Shown: piece by piece, positions 22,828-34,945 of the stretch
How the letters are laid out: each line of letters begins with the position of its first letter
Numbering within the stretch: the stretch's first letter is position 1
Assembly: GCA_023159155.1 (NCBI GenBank)
Contig: JAJNNX010000069.1
Coordinates: 124,001-188,000 of the forward strand
Length of the DNA: 64,000 bases
Source: Ustulina deusta
Taxonomy: Eukaryota > Ascomycota > Sordariomycetes > Xylariales > Xylariaceae
Reading direction: 5' to 3'
Made by a program: the position numbers and the translations under genes
The notes under the pieces: generated by a model
Database searches by the model: none
Told to the model about the DNA's origin: nothing
The model's input: the letters and a program-made list of their open reading frames with translations, nothing else

Positions 22828-23760
22828 CTAAGCCTCGGCAAAAGCGTCGGGGAAACGTCTGATGTTGTCCGCTAGCTTTCCCTTGTTGCTCAGGAACTGG
22901 ACGTAAGCACCATCAATCAAGAGGCGGCCAGCAGCCTTCTCCTCGAGGTACTCCTCACGGCGGAGAGGAGTGAAACCCCAGTTCTTGGAGATGATGATCT
23001 TTTGTCGGCCAGGGAACTTGTACATAGATCGGCGGAGAGCTTCGAGGGCGATGGCACGGTCTAAACTTCGTCAGCAACAACCTTCGAAACAACCTAGCGG
23101 GCATACGCACTAGAGTCACGAGTGCGGACGCTCAGGAGAATCTGGCCGATGTTGACACGGGCGACAGTGCCGTTGGGCTTGCCCCAGGCACCACGCATAC
23201 CGGTTTGCAGTCTATCGGCACCAGCGCATGACAACATCTTGTTGATACGGACGACGTGGTATGGGTGAGCGCGGACACGTAGATGAAATCCTTCCTTTCC
23301 GGCTTGCTTGACGAGGTACTTGTTTGCGCAAATACGGGCGGCTTCAAGAGCCTCCGAGCTCAGCTGTTCGTACTCATTGGAGACCATGTGGATGCAGAGA
23401 GGGAAGTCATCGACGTTCGCCTTCTTTCGACCGAGGTCGAAGATGCGGATCTTCGGGTCGGGGACACCACGGTTGAACCGGGACTTGGGATACGGCTGTT
23501 CGAACTACGTTAGCTCCAGGCCAATACATCGCGGGGCTGGGAAAAGGTTGCGCTTGGGGGTGCCATTTGATTTAGGATGATGGGATTTTCTGGGATGCGA
23601 AGGAATCCGAGGCAGGTATTCCAATGCTTGCGAGCAAGGCACATCGCCATGTCCAAGTTGAAGACGTAGATGATGCAGATTCCACATCTTATCGAGTGCT
23701 CAAGTGTGTTCTTACCTTGTTCTTGCAGTATCGGTAGCAACGAGCGGGACGACGCGCCAT
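22828..23760 (-). CDS. rpl10: 60S ribosomal protein L10 (uL16)
   Basis: Three exons on the minus strand, 23,716-23,760, 23,111-23,495 and 22,828-23,060, give a 220-aa protein, the normal length. Exon 1 encodes [15 protein letters not shown], the invariant N-terminus. Exon 2 encodes [20 protein letters not shown] and the central [20 protein letters not shown] region. Exon 3 ends with the C-terminal block beginning [18 protein letters not shown]. Introns start GTAAG and GTGCGT and end CAG and TAG. The protein sits near the peptidyl-transferase centre and the tRNA corridor of the large subunit and joins late in 60S maturation. The 220-nt first intron after codon 15 holds no snoRNA that I could see. 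The gene is transcribed away from rpl30. Confidence 0.97.
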
Positions 23761-24166
23761 CTTGTCTGGGGTTTCGTGGATGTGACGTAGATGTTGTTGA
23801 GGTTAGTGGTGATGTCGACAGATTGCAAGAGCCCGAGCCGTCCTCTTGAAGTTCTGGGGGATGGCAAAAATCCCGAGTTGATTTCAAAGCAGGCGAGTCA
23901 CGAATAGCGGGGCCAGTGCATCAAACCTTATTGGCCCAAGGGCGTCAGGCGGAAAGTGTGGGGTTAGGGCTACAATGCGCACGGCAAATAATGAATTTAC
24001 TGGTGCAAGGGCCCCTCCAAGTCAAAAAATTATTGGCAACCGCTACCTGCATCCGCCGACTTTTTCGCGATTGAATTCTTGTCCGCTGTTCACCACCACC
24101 GCCACCACCACCACCTCCCCGAAATCCAGTCCTTAACCCGTCCCGAACGAGGCCTCAGTCAGCAAA
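23761..24166. promoter_or_regulatory. Shared divergent promoter of rpl10 and rpl30
   Basis: The 406 bp between the two start codons must hold both promoters and 5' leaders. A GTTAGGG word lies at 23,963-23,969 (CCCTAAC on the other strand), resembling the Tbf1-type element used at ribosomal protein genes in several ascomycetes; its role here is inference. A CCACCACCGCC-type pyrimidine/CA tract at about 24,088-24,120 lies in the rpl30 leader. Head-to-head arrangement would allow co-regulation of two 60S proteins. Confidence 0.6.
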
Positions 24167-24830
24167 ATGGCAGGAAAGAAGACCAAGCGCGATGCCAACT
24201 CCATCAACAGCAAGCTGGCGCTCGTTGTCAAGAGTGGTAAAATCACACTTGGCTACAAGTCCTGTATGTGCATTGCCTCCTTCTCGCATCATCCAGTCGA
24301 TATCTGAGGCTTACAAATACAACAGCCCTCAAGAGTCTGCGATCCGGCAAGGCCAAGCTAGTCATAATTGCCGGAAACACGCCGCCTCTCCGCAAGTCCG
24401 AGCTTGGTAAGTCGCCGTATCTCGACATAGGGACTCGACTGACTCCTGCAATAGAATACTACTCGATGTTGTCCAAGACCCCCGTCCACCATTTCCAGGG
24501 CACCAACGTAAGTGAGCCCTCATCTCTAGTTGCTTGGTTTCCTGCATCGTCGTAGGGGATGGAGGTCCAATGAACCGCCATCCCAGCCCAGAGAAAAAGC
24601 CTTCCTTGGGCTTTGGAGGGTACAACATCCGGCTAACATGGTACTGACATAGATCGAACTCGGAACCTCCCGTAAGTCCCCGTCTGAGAGTCATCTATGT
24701 CTCATAATTCGTCCACCATAACACAGCAATACTAACACTGACAACGACAGTGGGTAAACTGTACTCCTGCTCCACTATGGCTATCCTTGATGCCGGTGAC
24801 TCCGATATCCTGAGCGACCAGCAAGCTTAA
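24167..24830 (+). CDS. rpl30: 60S ribosomal protein L30 (eL30)
   Basis: Five exons, 24,167-24,263, 24,326-24,406, 24,455-24,507, 24,653-24,671 and 24,751-24,830, give a 109-aa protein. It starts [20 protein letters not shown], continues with [20 protein letters not shown] and ends [11 protein letters not shown]. The [19 protein letters not shown] block is the L30e/L7Ae-type RNA-binding core. All introns start GTAAG or GTATG and end AG. Exon 4 is only 19 nt. In yeast L30 binds a kink-turn in its own transcript and inhibits splicing; whether that happens here cannot be seen. It is a neighbour of rpl10 in the opposite direction. Confidence 0.97.
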
Positions 24831-26929
24831 GTTTGACTTGCATCCACAAAACGGCGTCTGGGTTAACGGTCTCAACAAAACGGACAAGGGACGATCCTTC
24901 GGGGATTAGGATCGCTGCATATCCTCATCATATGAGCAATGATAGCAAAGGAAATGGGGTTCTCGTAGTCCAGTAGCGGCATCGCAGATTCGCTTCTGGA
25001 TGCGCCATGCCTAGCACTCGGCTTATCGAGTATGATCACGAGTGATACCCAATACACTTTTTCTAGAAAGAAACACATCATTATTGCCTATGTGAAACAG
25101 GAAGGCTCCTGCAAATACTCCTCAACAAGTGTTGTTAGTGACTCTTTGCTCGCAGTTATCATGTACAGTGCTCGAACTGTCACGTTGGACAAACTTTAAA
25201 TACATTACGCGGTTGCCGCCTACATATGTAGCAACGGCATAGGTATTACGTACAAGACCCCAGGCAACATATACTTTGTTAAGCACTGTGCCGTACAACT
25301 TTGAAAGCCTTCGATGCGAACGGGCCTTGCGAGGTGCACGTTGAAGGTCATTACTCTTTGTATGCATTAGGAATATTCGGGAATCTTGAACAAAGCACTT
25401 CGCAGCGCACCAGCCCTGTTCATGGAGAGGCTGCAGAGAATTCGAAATATATTCTCGCAGGTCGTACGGCCGAGCCGCTCCCGAATACCACGCCCAGATG
25501 CTTCGAGAAACGCCACCGTTCCAGTTGTATGAAAGATCAGGTTCACGGTCGGTCGCATTGAAGGAGTGCTCACCTATCAAGACTACCGCGGTACGGAAAG
25601 CTTCGGTTTTAAGCGACACAGCTGCCAATACGTAGGTAGCCGCATGAACTTGCAGAGTGGCGCATCTTATAAAGCTTTGAGTTGTCACATTGTTGTACAG
25701 CCTGATACCTACTAGTATCTGTATTCACTGCCGCTTAGGAGGTATATAGAACATGCCTGGGGCAGACACCTACCCAGAATTTCGTGGTAGAGAACTGTCT
25801 TGGTAGCTTCATACGTGCGTTTCGTTCATTTAGGAGGTTAGCAAAGCATTTCGGCTCGAATCTGCTCGAACTTGAGAGTTTATGGATGGCTCGGCGATAG
25901 TTGTCTCAAAGCGCATGATTCGACATGAGAGTACGTGTAGTGTAGGCACCTATTTTCATGCGGATTCGTGTTCTGGGTATAACAAGCTGACCTGACAGAT
26001 CCCTGACTGTGTATAAGTGGAACGGGATGAGGGACAACGACTGGGATGTCAGCATGACGGTAATTAAAGCAAAAGGGATGAAGTTGATCTACGCATATGC
26101 CAGGCAACCTAGTATCCATATATTATTACTACTAGTAGACAGCCTATAGTACATACTGATCCTATCGTCTCTTCATTTTCCGGCCACGTAGGTACCACTA
26201 ATACCATACATGTAGTATACTATACTATAGACAGGAACATGAAACTTGACTCGAGCTCGTCGAGATCCGACTGAATCAAGGCAGTTCCCACGATGCATAT
26301 CTAGATTAACCTTGATAGGCTTCGACAAAGAGCTGAGTGGACATGTCTCCTACGTAGATCACGCTAGCCAATCCCGATTAGACTACCTACATACAGAGGA
26401 GACAAGCCAGGTATTTTGCCCCCCTCGTTAGGTACAACACATGCAGTACGCTAGAGGGAGGTACCTGTCGTATATGAGAGATACCTGCCGAGTCCATGCA
26501 TACAGCGCTAGCGCAAGGACTGATGACACACCCCTGAGCAGACCCTGAGTTGGTGAAGAGAGCGTCGAGGCGTGTTCGAAAAAAGGGCTCAGTCGATTTC
26601 TAATTTAGGGCGCTCCTGTACCGCATTTCGCACCACGGGACCCTGCCTAATCTACCTTAGTGTCGTCCCGACGCTACACGACAGTCACTGCCCGGCAACG
26701 TTGATTTCTCCCCGACAGAGCAGATACATTGCATAGCGGGAATCATTGTTGCCCCAGCGCGCCACAACAAAGGAACAACAACGCTATTCTGAATCACCTC
26801 GGGCCGTCCAGCATTCCATTTATCCTTATCGACGCAGCAACGAGCGATCGCCGCCGCCCGTCGCTCCCGCATACCATCGCTGGGCATTGTGTGTCGTATC
26901 GTGTTGGGTAGCCGGTCAAGAGTGCAGCC
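24831..26929. other. Gene-free spacer
   Basis: No credible gene. A 188-codon minus frame at 25,122-25,688 has no family features and is treated as chance. The right end is the promoter and leader of the coiled-coil gene. Confidence 0.5.
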
Positions 26930-28899
26930 ATGTCCGCCGTGACGAAGAAGCCGAGCTCCTCGGTGTCCGGGCGAGTGTCCTCGACAGACAGCAGTCACGC
27001 GCCAGCGGCCTCGAGAGTACCCCGGGCGTCTACACCGACGTCGTCCACATCCACGACTACCGCTGCGGCCACCAACGGGACCCCAACACGGACCCGGTCC
27101 ATTCGCACTGGCACTCCTGTATCGGCACGGGCTGCCGCACACAGAGCCAGCTCGTCGCTCAGCATATCCACCAGGGCCGACGCCGACGCCCGTGCAGAGA
27201 CCATCGCACTCATCGAGGACCTCAAAGAGCGGCTGCACAAAGCCGACGCCACGTCGGAGCAGTACAGAAAACAAGCCGAGGTCTTGCAGTCACGGCTGGA
27301 CGAGGCCCTCAAGGAGCAAGCCAAGCTAGAGGAGAGAGCCCACGAGAACGACGAACGGCTCGAAACTCTGAGGAATGAAAAAAGAGAGGCTGCAAGACAA
27401 ATGCGTGAAATGGAGGCCATCTATGAGGCCGAGAGGAGCTCGATGATGAAAGAGAAGGAAGAGATGTCTAACCGAGAAGAGGAAATGCAGACCATCATCA
27501 ACCGATTGAAGGAGACCCTGAACCAGCGCAACGCCGAAGACGAATACCGCCTGACCAGGCAATGTGAGTTCAATAAGCGCAATGACTTTTGCGTAGGCTC
27601 GCTAATGTGTGCTTCACAGCAAACAACAACTCTCCCAGCGTCGAAAGCGGCAACTTCGCACCGCCCTCCTCGATCCAGAGAAGTGATTCTCGGAACAATT
27701 CAAAGCTGCTGCTTCAGAAAGACAAACTTATAGAATCACTGCGTCTTGAGCTAGCAGAAGCCCAGATCAAGCTTGTCGAGTCCGAAAACCAGGGTGGTGG
27801 GCGGCTCCACGAAGTCGAACGACTGCTCATGGAGGCCCGGATGGCGAATGCACGTTTGATGGAAGATAATGAATCATATCAACTCCTTCTTCAAGAGAAG
27901 ACACTGCACGGTGACTTTGGCAAAGGTGACTTTAACTACATGAGTGTCTCTGCCAATCAGGATGCTCTTAATGCCTTGGAAGGTAGAAGTAGCACCGGTG
28001 GTGTCCTAACACCTGGGACAAGTCTAGCTGATGAACTTGGTTCTATCGCCGACGAATCTGAGATGGGCGAAAGCCCCGTGCGCCAACTAGAGTCTGAGCT
28101 GCGTGCCCTGAAAGACCAGAACAAGGCTTTGACGTTATATATTAACAAGATCATCGAACGACTACTGCAACACCAGGAGTTTGAGCATATCCTCGACCAG
28201 TCATCCGACACCAAGTCCTCTGCGAATGTACACAAGGATCTTCCCCCGCCCCCTGCATCTGAGATGCCAGGCGTGGGAGTTTCGCTTCTTCAGCGTGCCA
28301 AATCAATTGCTACAGGTGGTAATGCGGCTCGGCCCAAGCCGCGGCCCATGACGATGATGCCGGCGCAGAACTCGGCACATAACAACCCTGAGACGGCACC
28401 GAGTATCCCGATTGGTTTGGGTCGTGGACAGAGTGCGCGCCGCGGTGGGCGTCCCATGAGCGAGCAATTTACAGGGGCGGCCGGCATTGTGAATGCAATG
28501 TACAAGGGTCCTGATGGTCCCTTGTCCCCGACACTGAGCAACCCGCGAAACTCGGCATCCTTCTTCTCAGGCGTATCGACGCCACGAGTTCCATCGTCCC
28601 AAGGCGCCCCTAGTGCTGGCAACTTTCCGGGAATGCGGAGCGAGACCAGCAGCGTTAGCGGAGATTCTGCCTCAGCTGAAGGCACTGCCTCGAGCCCGCC
28701 ACGCGTCAGCAGCGGTCACGCCAGCTTTTCTGGCTCTGAGAAGGCGACAACTTTCGCGGGCAACAAGCCGCGTCCATTACGACTCGTCCAGGAGAATGCA
28801 CCCGAGAAGGTTGAGAATAAACGCGCGAGTTGGATGGGTTGGGCATCTGCGGCATGGGCCAAGAGGGAGGAGACTATGGGAGAATCCATCAAGGAATAA
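26930..28899 (+). CDS. Coiled-coil protein, resembling fungal 'M protein repeat' proteins
   Basis: Two exons, 26,930-27,563 and 27,620-28,899, give 637 aa. The 56-nt intron starts GTGAGT, carries GCTAAT as branch site and ends CAG. Residues 1-85 are Ser/Thr/Ala-rich. About 85-210 is a long Glu/Lys/Arg coiled coil (EDLKERLHKADATSEQYRKQ and following heptads). More coiled coil follows in exon 2 (KDKLIESLRLELAEAQIKLV) and a block with LYINKIIERLLQHQEFEHIL. The C-terminal third is Ser/Pro/Gly-rich and disordered, ending near SWMGWASAAWAKREE. I recall similar fungal proteins deposited as 'M protein repeat protein', a name that says only that they are coiled coil. A cytoskeletal or scaffold role is plausible but not shown. 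Confidence 0.85.
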
Positions 28900-30520
28900 A
28901 ATTGCTACTTTGTGTTCTTCGATATCCCCTCGCTCGCGTTGCATACGACAACCAAGGTTTCACTTGCATCATCGGGAGCGATTACTTCGGTTCGAATTTC
29001 CTATATATTCCCCTCTTGTATGGTGCGGATTCCATGTTGGTCTGGGTAACTTATGATTGCGTTGATTTGGAATGAAAATGAAGCACGTGATGCCGAAGAG
29101 AATTGACGACTTCGTGTCAGGCTAGGATGCCGGCTGGTTCAGGTAGCGACGAATGATTTACGGAAATAGAAATGAGAGAAGATGAACCGGGGTTGAGCCT
29201 AACATTCATGTTGAACGTCAGATGTGAAAATGGAAAGCATTAAACGTTATAGACCCAGGCTAGCAGATTAATTTACGATTAATAGCTCTGACAGTTCTGG
29301 AACTTCTATCGATTGTCTAAGACACTCTCTTTATTTGGGTATCCCGAGGTTACCGACCCCCTTCCATGTCTTAGTCGTCTTCCTAGGTACTATTAAGTAC
29401 CTACATACATACGGGGCATTGCACAGGACCAAGTGATGTCGACAGAGCGTGAATATCTACTGAGGTATTTTATCAAATTATAGAACACAATATTTAGGGA
29501 CAGCCCGTACGGGATATATGCCGTTACAGCACCCGTCTAATTCAGCCTGCAGATGAGCTACGCTTCATATATACACCACCTATGTGTGTAGTAGATGCCA
29601 CAATATGCTCATAACCTAACACACAGATATGCCCTCGAGATTCCTCCTCTCGGTGTATAAGCACGAAAACTCGTCTATACGCCCGTCTCGCCGTTGCCGG
29701 TGTCCTCGACCTCTACACGACGGGATCCCGGCTGGCGTATCACGAGGCTCCGCCTGCCTCCTGATGCTGAATCGCCGAGGCAGGAGGCTGATCCTGTCCG
29801 ACGAGGCCGCTGCATCATCTCCAGCCCTGTGGCTTTCGGCGTAACATTTCGCGTGCCATGGCCCCGTCTTCGGTCCTTTTGCGGAAAATTTTTAGTATGA
29901 AACATGTGGTTGCCGCTCGGGCTGCTATGACGTAGATTGTCTAGGACAGACTCTGCTTAGATAGACAACACGTTGTCGACCTTGATATTTTTGACATTGA
30001 TGCTTTGCATGGTATATATGGTATTTATCTATTCATGGACACTGGAGATCGAGGTTTCGAGTTGTGCTGATGGCAGTACCGATTCTATGAGAGCGGCGGG
30101 CAGTGCTCATCGCTGGCTATGGCTTGTCTTGGCGGTGTATAGACAATCATAGCGACAGCGCAGACGAACGATGTGTCGGACACAGGACTAGGATCACGGA
30201 GCATCTGGCTGTGACGGTATTGGAGCGGAGGTGAGATCTCCACCTACTCACTTCCACCTAGAGCGAGTGATTCGATCAAAGAAAGCGCTGAAGGTATTCT
30301 CGCTCCGTTCTACTATCTGCACCCGCAACGACGATAGCACACGTGATACACTCGGGTCGTCGGTTATGGCAATCGCTGTGTCCAGTGGTGGCGTCTTCGG
30401 GTCGTGAGATTTTTTACTCTTTGGGGAATGATTCTCTACCTAGTCTTGCTTACCGGTTTGCTCGTAGTAGGTATAGTAGAGGGTCTATATTTAGAAAAAG
30501 GAAGAAAAACAGGCCGCAAC

Positions 30521-32291
30521 TTCACTGCATTTTTAGCCTCGACCGGCTGATTATGACATATGATCCAACCAAAATATTACCGAACTTTTGGCTCGCTAAC
30601 TGTCTGCCTCACCGTGATGGTAGATCAACCGACTATGGGAGGGCTTGGCGGTTTTTGCCTCTCCTTCACTGCATTTTTAGCCTCACCCAACTGATTATAA
30701 CATATAATCCAACCAAAATGTTGTCCCATCAAGGAGCACCTAAGTGACGCATCGTAGGCTCGTATACACATTTAGGTGAGACCATGGCATCTGGTACCAG
30801 GTGTCTTGTAGTCACGTTTTCTTGTTTGCATGCTTCTACACCACTTTTGGTGTTGTCATAGTCTCAACAACTACAGCTTGTCTTCTGGGTGGTCATGCTA
30901 TATTCCTTAGATACCCGTCCCATACCTAGTATGTATGTACTGGCGTCAGTCGAGCATCTGGGTGCTGCATCAAGGCTCAATCACTCCTGTTCGTTTTTAA
31001 CTCGGTCCGTTTTAAATTTCTCCAACTCGGTATTACAGCATCGCGGGTGTCATCAAGGGAGGTGCTGAAACTGCACTGCTTTTTTAGCCCCGCAGCTGTC
31101 TATATATTATGTAAAGACTTGGAAAGAAAAAAGCAATATGCTCTTGGTATACAATTGCTTGCGCTATGTTTTTACCCTCGCCTAGTTGCTTATATCCTGC
31201 ACAATAGAGACTTCGACAAATACATGATTGGGCATGTCGTATATCATCGTCTTCCTAGCTAGTCTTTGTTGTTAGCTTTATTTGCCTCGCCAGACATAAG
31301 TAAGAGCTGCGATCCTGCTGACGTATTTATCTCTCTTTGGGCGTGGAAACCGCTAATATGATTGATGCGGTATGTGTAGAGCAAGAAAGAAATATCAGGG
31401 GATCCTATCATGTTTCAAACTTCATGCAGCGCCTAGTACAGTGCTGCTCTCACGATATCCGAAATTTCCCTTTTGACGCCGCGGTGTATTATCACAGGGT
31501 TGTAATGAACAATCGAATTTTATTGCTTATGCCTATTCGATACTGTCATTCCACTAGTTAGCTCCGACATTCTCGTGAGTAGATATTGACATCACGCCCA
31601 TGAGTATATCGCTTCCATAGAATAATTACACTAGAAGACATTTTTACTCTTCTTTTTTTTTTGCTATAATATCGTGGGCATTTTAGGATACGTTGTACGC
31701 CTTATTCGACTTCCTCAATCCCTCGATATACCTTCCCACACCTATTCCCACACCTGCCGTCACACATCACACAACAGGGGGTACGACAAAATGATCTACT
31801 TTCACTGCATTTTTAGACCACTCCGACCGCAAGTAATACGCCCACTCGCGGCTTCCCAGCTATTACGTGCATTCTAGGTCGACGGTTCCGTGCGTTGAAG
31901 ATCAAGAACACTAGCTTCATAATAACACCGTTATGGGAAGTGCCCCTCTCTCCCTGTGGTAAAATAAGTCGTGCCATCTGCAACTAATATGTTCATAGTA
32001 GCTGTGATGTGTGTGTATCTAAACCCTCAAGGAACACCGACGATGTATTCTCAGCTAAGCACATGTCGAAAATCTATTGGCGACAGGTTCTCTGTTATCA
32101 CTCGAGGCGCCAAACAAAGACGTGAGCAATGGCTTTTTACATAATAAGGTGTTCGGCGGAATACTCTAAGAATAGTCTGATAATTATACACCCCATGGTA
32201 AGAGAGTAGGATGAAGCTACTCCTTGCTGTCAACTAATGGATCCCCTCAAGGTTGAAACATCGGACTGTTCTTCACTGCATTTTTAACGCC
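30521..32291 (+). repeat. Five dispersed copies of a TTCACTGCATTTTTAGCC motif
   Basis: Copies start at 30,521, 30,665, 31,072 (variant TGCACTGCTTTTTTAGCC), 31,801 and 32,272, all on the plus strand. The first two are identical over 20 bases, and similarity continues for about 40 bases beyond (shared words CTGATTAT and ATCCAACCAAAAT), with several differences of G-to-A type. The other three share only the core. Flanks upstream differ. I did not notice the motif elsewhere in the window. Its nature is unknown; it may be the remnant of a repeat family. Confidence 0.6.
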
Positions 32292-34927
32292 CGCGAGGAG
32301 CTACACCGGCAGTCTACTTTCACAGCCGTATCCATTTGGCTGCTGCGGGGGCTTGGGGTGTGCGGTTGTGCGGCTGTGGCGGCGATGGATCGAACAATGT
32401 TACTTTTTAACTTGTTAGGCACTCCGCGGGAAAATAACCCTATTGAGTTCGCGAGGTCGTGGTGCCAGAAGAATCCGAACCTTACATGTATATTGACCTC
32501 ATCTGAGGCCCTAAGAGGGCCTGGTGTATACCCTGGACATATGCCACCCACCACTCGCTCATGAGAGTTATCGGCGGTCTGGAACTGGGTACGAGTTTAA
32601 GGGGGTTCGACATGTGCCAATGCCAATAGATAGCGCGCGCATGCCAAAGGACTTGATGACGCGCCCAACCTAGGCTAGCTAATAGGTGAGTGAAAAGGGG
32701 TCATGTTGCAGGTTAGGTTATACAGACTCTTCAACCCAAGAAGCGTTGACTGACAGATACCGTGTCTGAAATCAATGTTTTTGGGTTCTAAGAACCTGAC
32801 ATCGAAATAGTACCTAGTAATCGATTCGGCAACCTAAATGGCAGACAACTATCGCTTCTATATCCGTCAACCCTAACAACAGAGTTGACCCGTCAAACTG
32901 TATATCGCTTTAATGACTATGTCACTATGGCAGTCGACATAGTTTCTGCCCCAAGCGCAGAGATAGCGGTAACAACCTAGACGACAGAACTCAGCGTGAA
33001 CACGGGTGGACGCAAGATCGTCGGAGAGGCGAGGGCAACACCCGCTAGACGGCATCCCACCCGCGAGATTTCCTGGACCACATGGCCATCCCTGCGAGCA
33101 AGTCATAGGCACAAGTTATTCAGTTACAAGTTCGCGATACCATGCATCGAGGAGATGAAGGACGTGAGCCATCGGCGTCGAGGTAAACTCGGACCACGGC
33201 TTTTCCAGGCCAGTCGTCATCCTTTATTCGGTACCCTTTACGGGCTTACGAGCTATGCTTAATCAAGGCGTGTATTTTGTGAACTAACTGTCTCAAATTC
33301 AAATTATTCCTGATGTTATAGACACGGGTGAGCCTTGCTCTCACCACGGCGTGTTAGACGATGAGCATAAAAGACTAGCCACAATACAGTATCATGAGCT
33401 ACCTCGATGGCTAAGGTGTAACTACCCTTCTGAGAATAGGAATCTGGGTGCTCGGGAAGTCCGCCAGAAAGAAGAGAAATCACATATACGAACCATCTCG
33501 ACGAACAGCTAGTTTCCGGACACGCAGCTTGGATATCACAATAACGTTTCGCCAAATATCCTTTACTTGACGATCCCGGACGCGACAATGCCTTGCCTTA
33601 AAAAGCCACGTCCGTTTCCTATTATGGAGACGCGCGAGCGATGCCGGTAGAGTTAAGGGATGAACAGAGCGGCGCGCGCCTCGGTAAATAAGCTTTGGCC
33701 CTAGGGTGTACGATTTCACTTCTACGGGCCGGCGGCGAGGCTGTGGTAATACAGCATGCTTTGTGCTGCCCGGAGCACGCGTGGCCTTGTCTCGGGTGAT
33801 GACGAGGAGTTGAACTTGCGCGCCTCGTGGCCAGCAGTCTGGATGTGGCAAGTCAACTAGCTATGCAACCTATTATTGTGGGAGCGACTTTACAGAAATG
33901 TATAACGACAACGTGAATCGGGAGCAGCAGTGTTTAATGGGATAACCAACGGCTGTGAGGCATGCTCCGAGCACCCGTTCCGTTTTGCAGCATCATGTCT
34001 CTCACCGACTACGTACTTATCTAACAAGGGGGATCCCGCCATCGAAGCACCGTTGTTAGGTCAACCTTGTCCTGAAAAAGAGAACAAAAGCCCCCCCAAA
34101 AAGCGCGTTGTTTCCGTTGGAAGGGGGTACATGATATATATATCGGATATGGTTGATCGGTAATAACATGTGCCGTCTCACTCTTTACACAAAGGAACGT
34201 GGAATTTGATATCACATCTAGGCCGCACAAACACGATGGTACGAGACAAGTCGTAGCACTCGGATATCGCCATGTGGATTTACGACTTACGATTGTTCAA
34301 GAAGCCCGAGGTTGTGCGCGTTGACTAACGACCCCCTGGCATGTTTCGCCTGTTGTAGAGCCCGCCTTATCCTGCGCAAACAATTCCAAGAGGTTAAATT
34401 CCTGGAAGAAAGGAGCGTGCAAGTCAATGCGCCACTCTGTCACCGCCTCAGCCTTCTCGACTGTGGTGCTCTACAGGCGTTGTAGGGCGGTCGGCTGTGG
34501 CTTGACAGTGGCGTAAGAAAGGAAGACATGCTGAGTACAAAAGACCATTCTGAGCAGTTGGTGAGGTCTTGGCTATGCGCGCAATAATCCAGTACGGAGG
34601 GAAGCCCCCCACATCAAGGACTCCTCGCTGCATGGGCTCGGCAGCCGAGCCTATTAGGGTGGCGGGTTCCTGCGCAGATGACCACCACCCCCAGGGCAGG
34701 TTTCCCAATCGATCGATGCCATGTCAATAGGACCACGACGCCGATAAGACTGGGAGAGGCAGAAAAGGGACTTGGGGGCTGGATTGTGCTGACGAGGTAC
34801 CGTCCGAACGGGCCGCGGCGGATTATGTCAGATCTGACGTGAATCGGACACGTTTCATGGAAGCATTATCGAACATTGTGACAAATCCAGGTCGGTAGTG
34901 TCGTGTAGGGATAATGCAGTGGTGGAA

Positions 34928-34945
34928 GGGGGGGGGGGGGGGGGG
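34928..34945. repeat. Poly-G run of about 18
   Basis: An uninterrupted G homopolymer is followed by an A-rich stretch. Runs this long are unstable and also prone to sequencing error, so the exact length is doubtful. Confidence 0.8.

Noticed and set aside
23496..23715. Possible snoRNA in the long first intron of rpl10
   Set aside because: I could not find paired C/D or H/ACA boxes.
25122..25688. 188-codon open frame on the minus strand
   Set aside because: No recognisable motif and no splice partners. Open frames of this size arise by chance at this base composition.
26657..27274. 205-codon minus frame overlapping the coiled-coil gene
   Set aside because: It is opposite the clear coding exon at 26,930-27,563 and has low-complexity Gly/Arg/Cys content.
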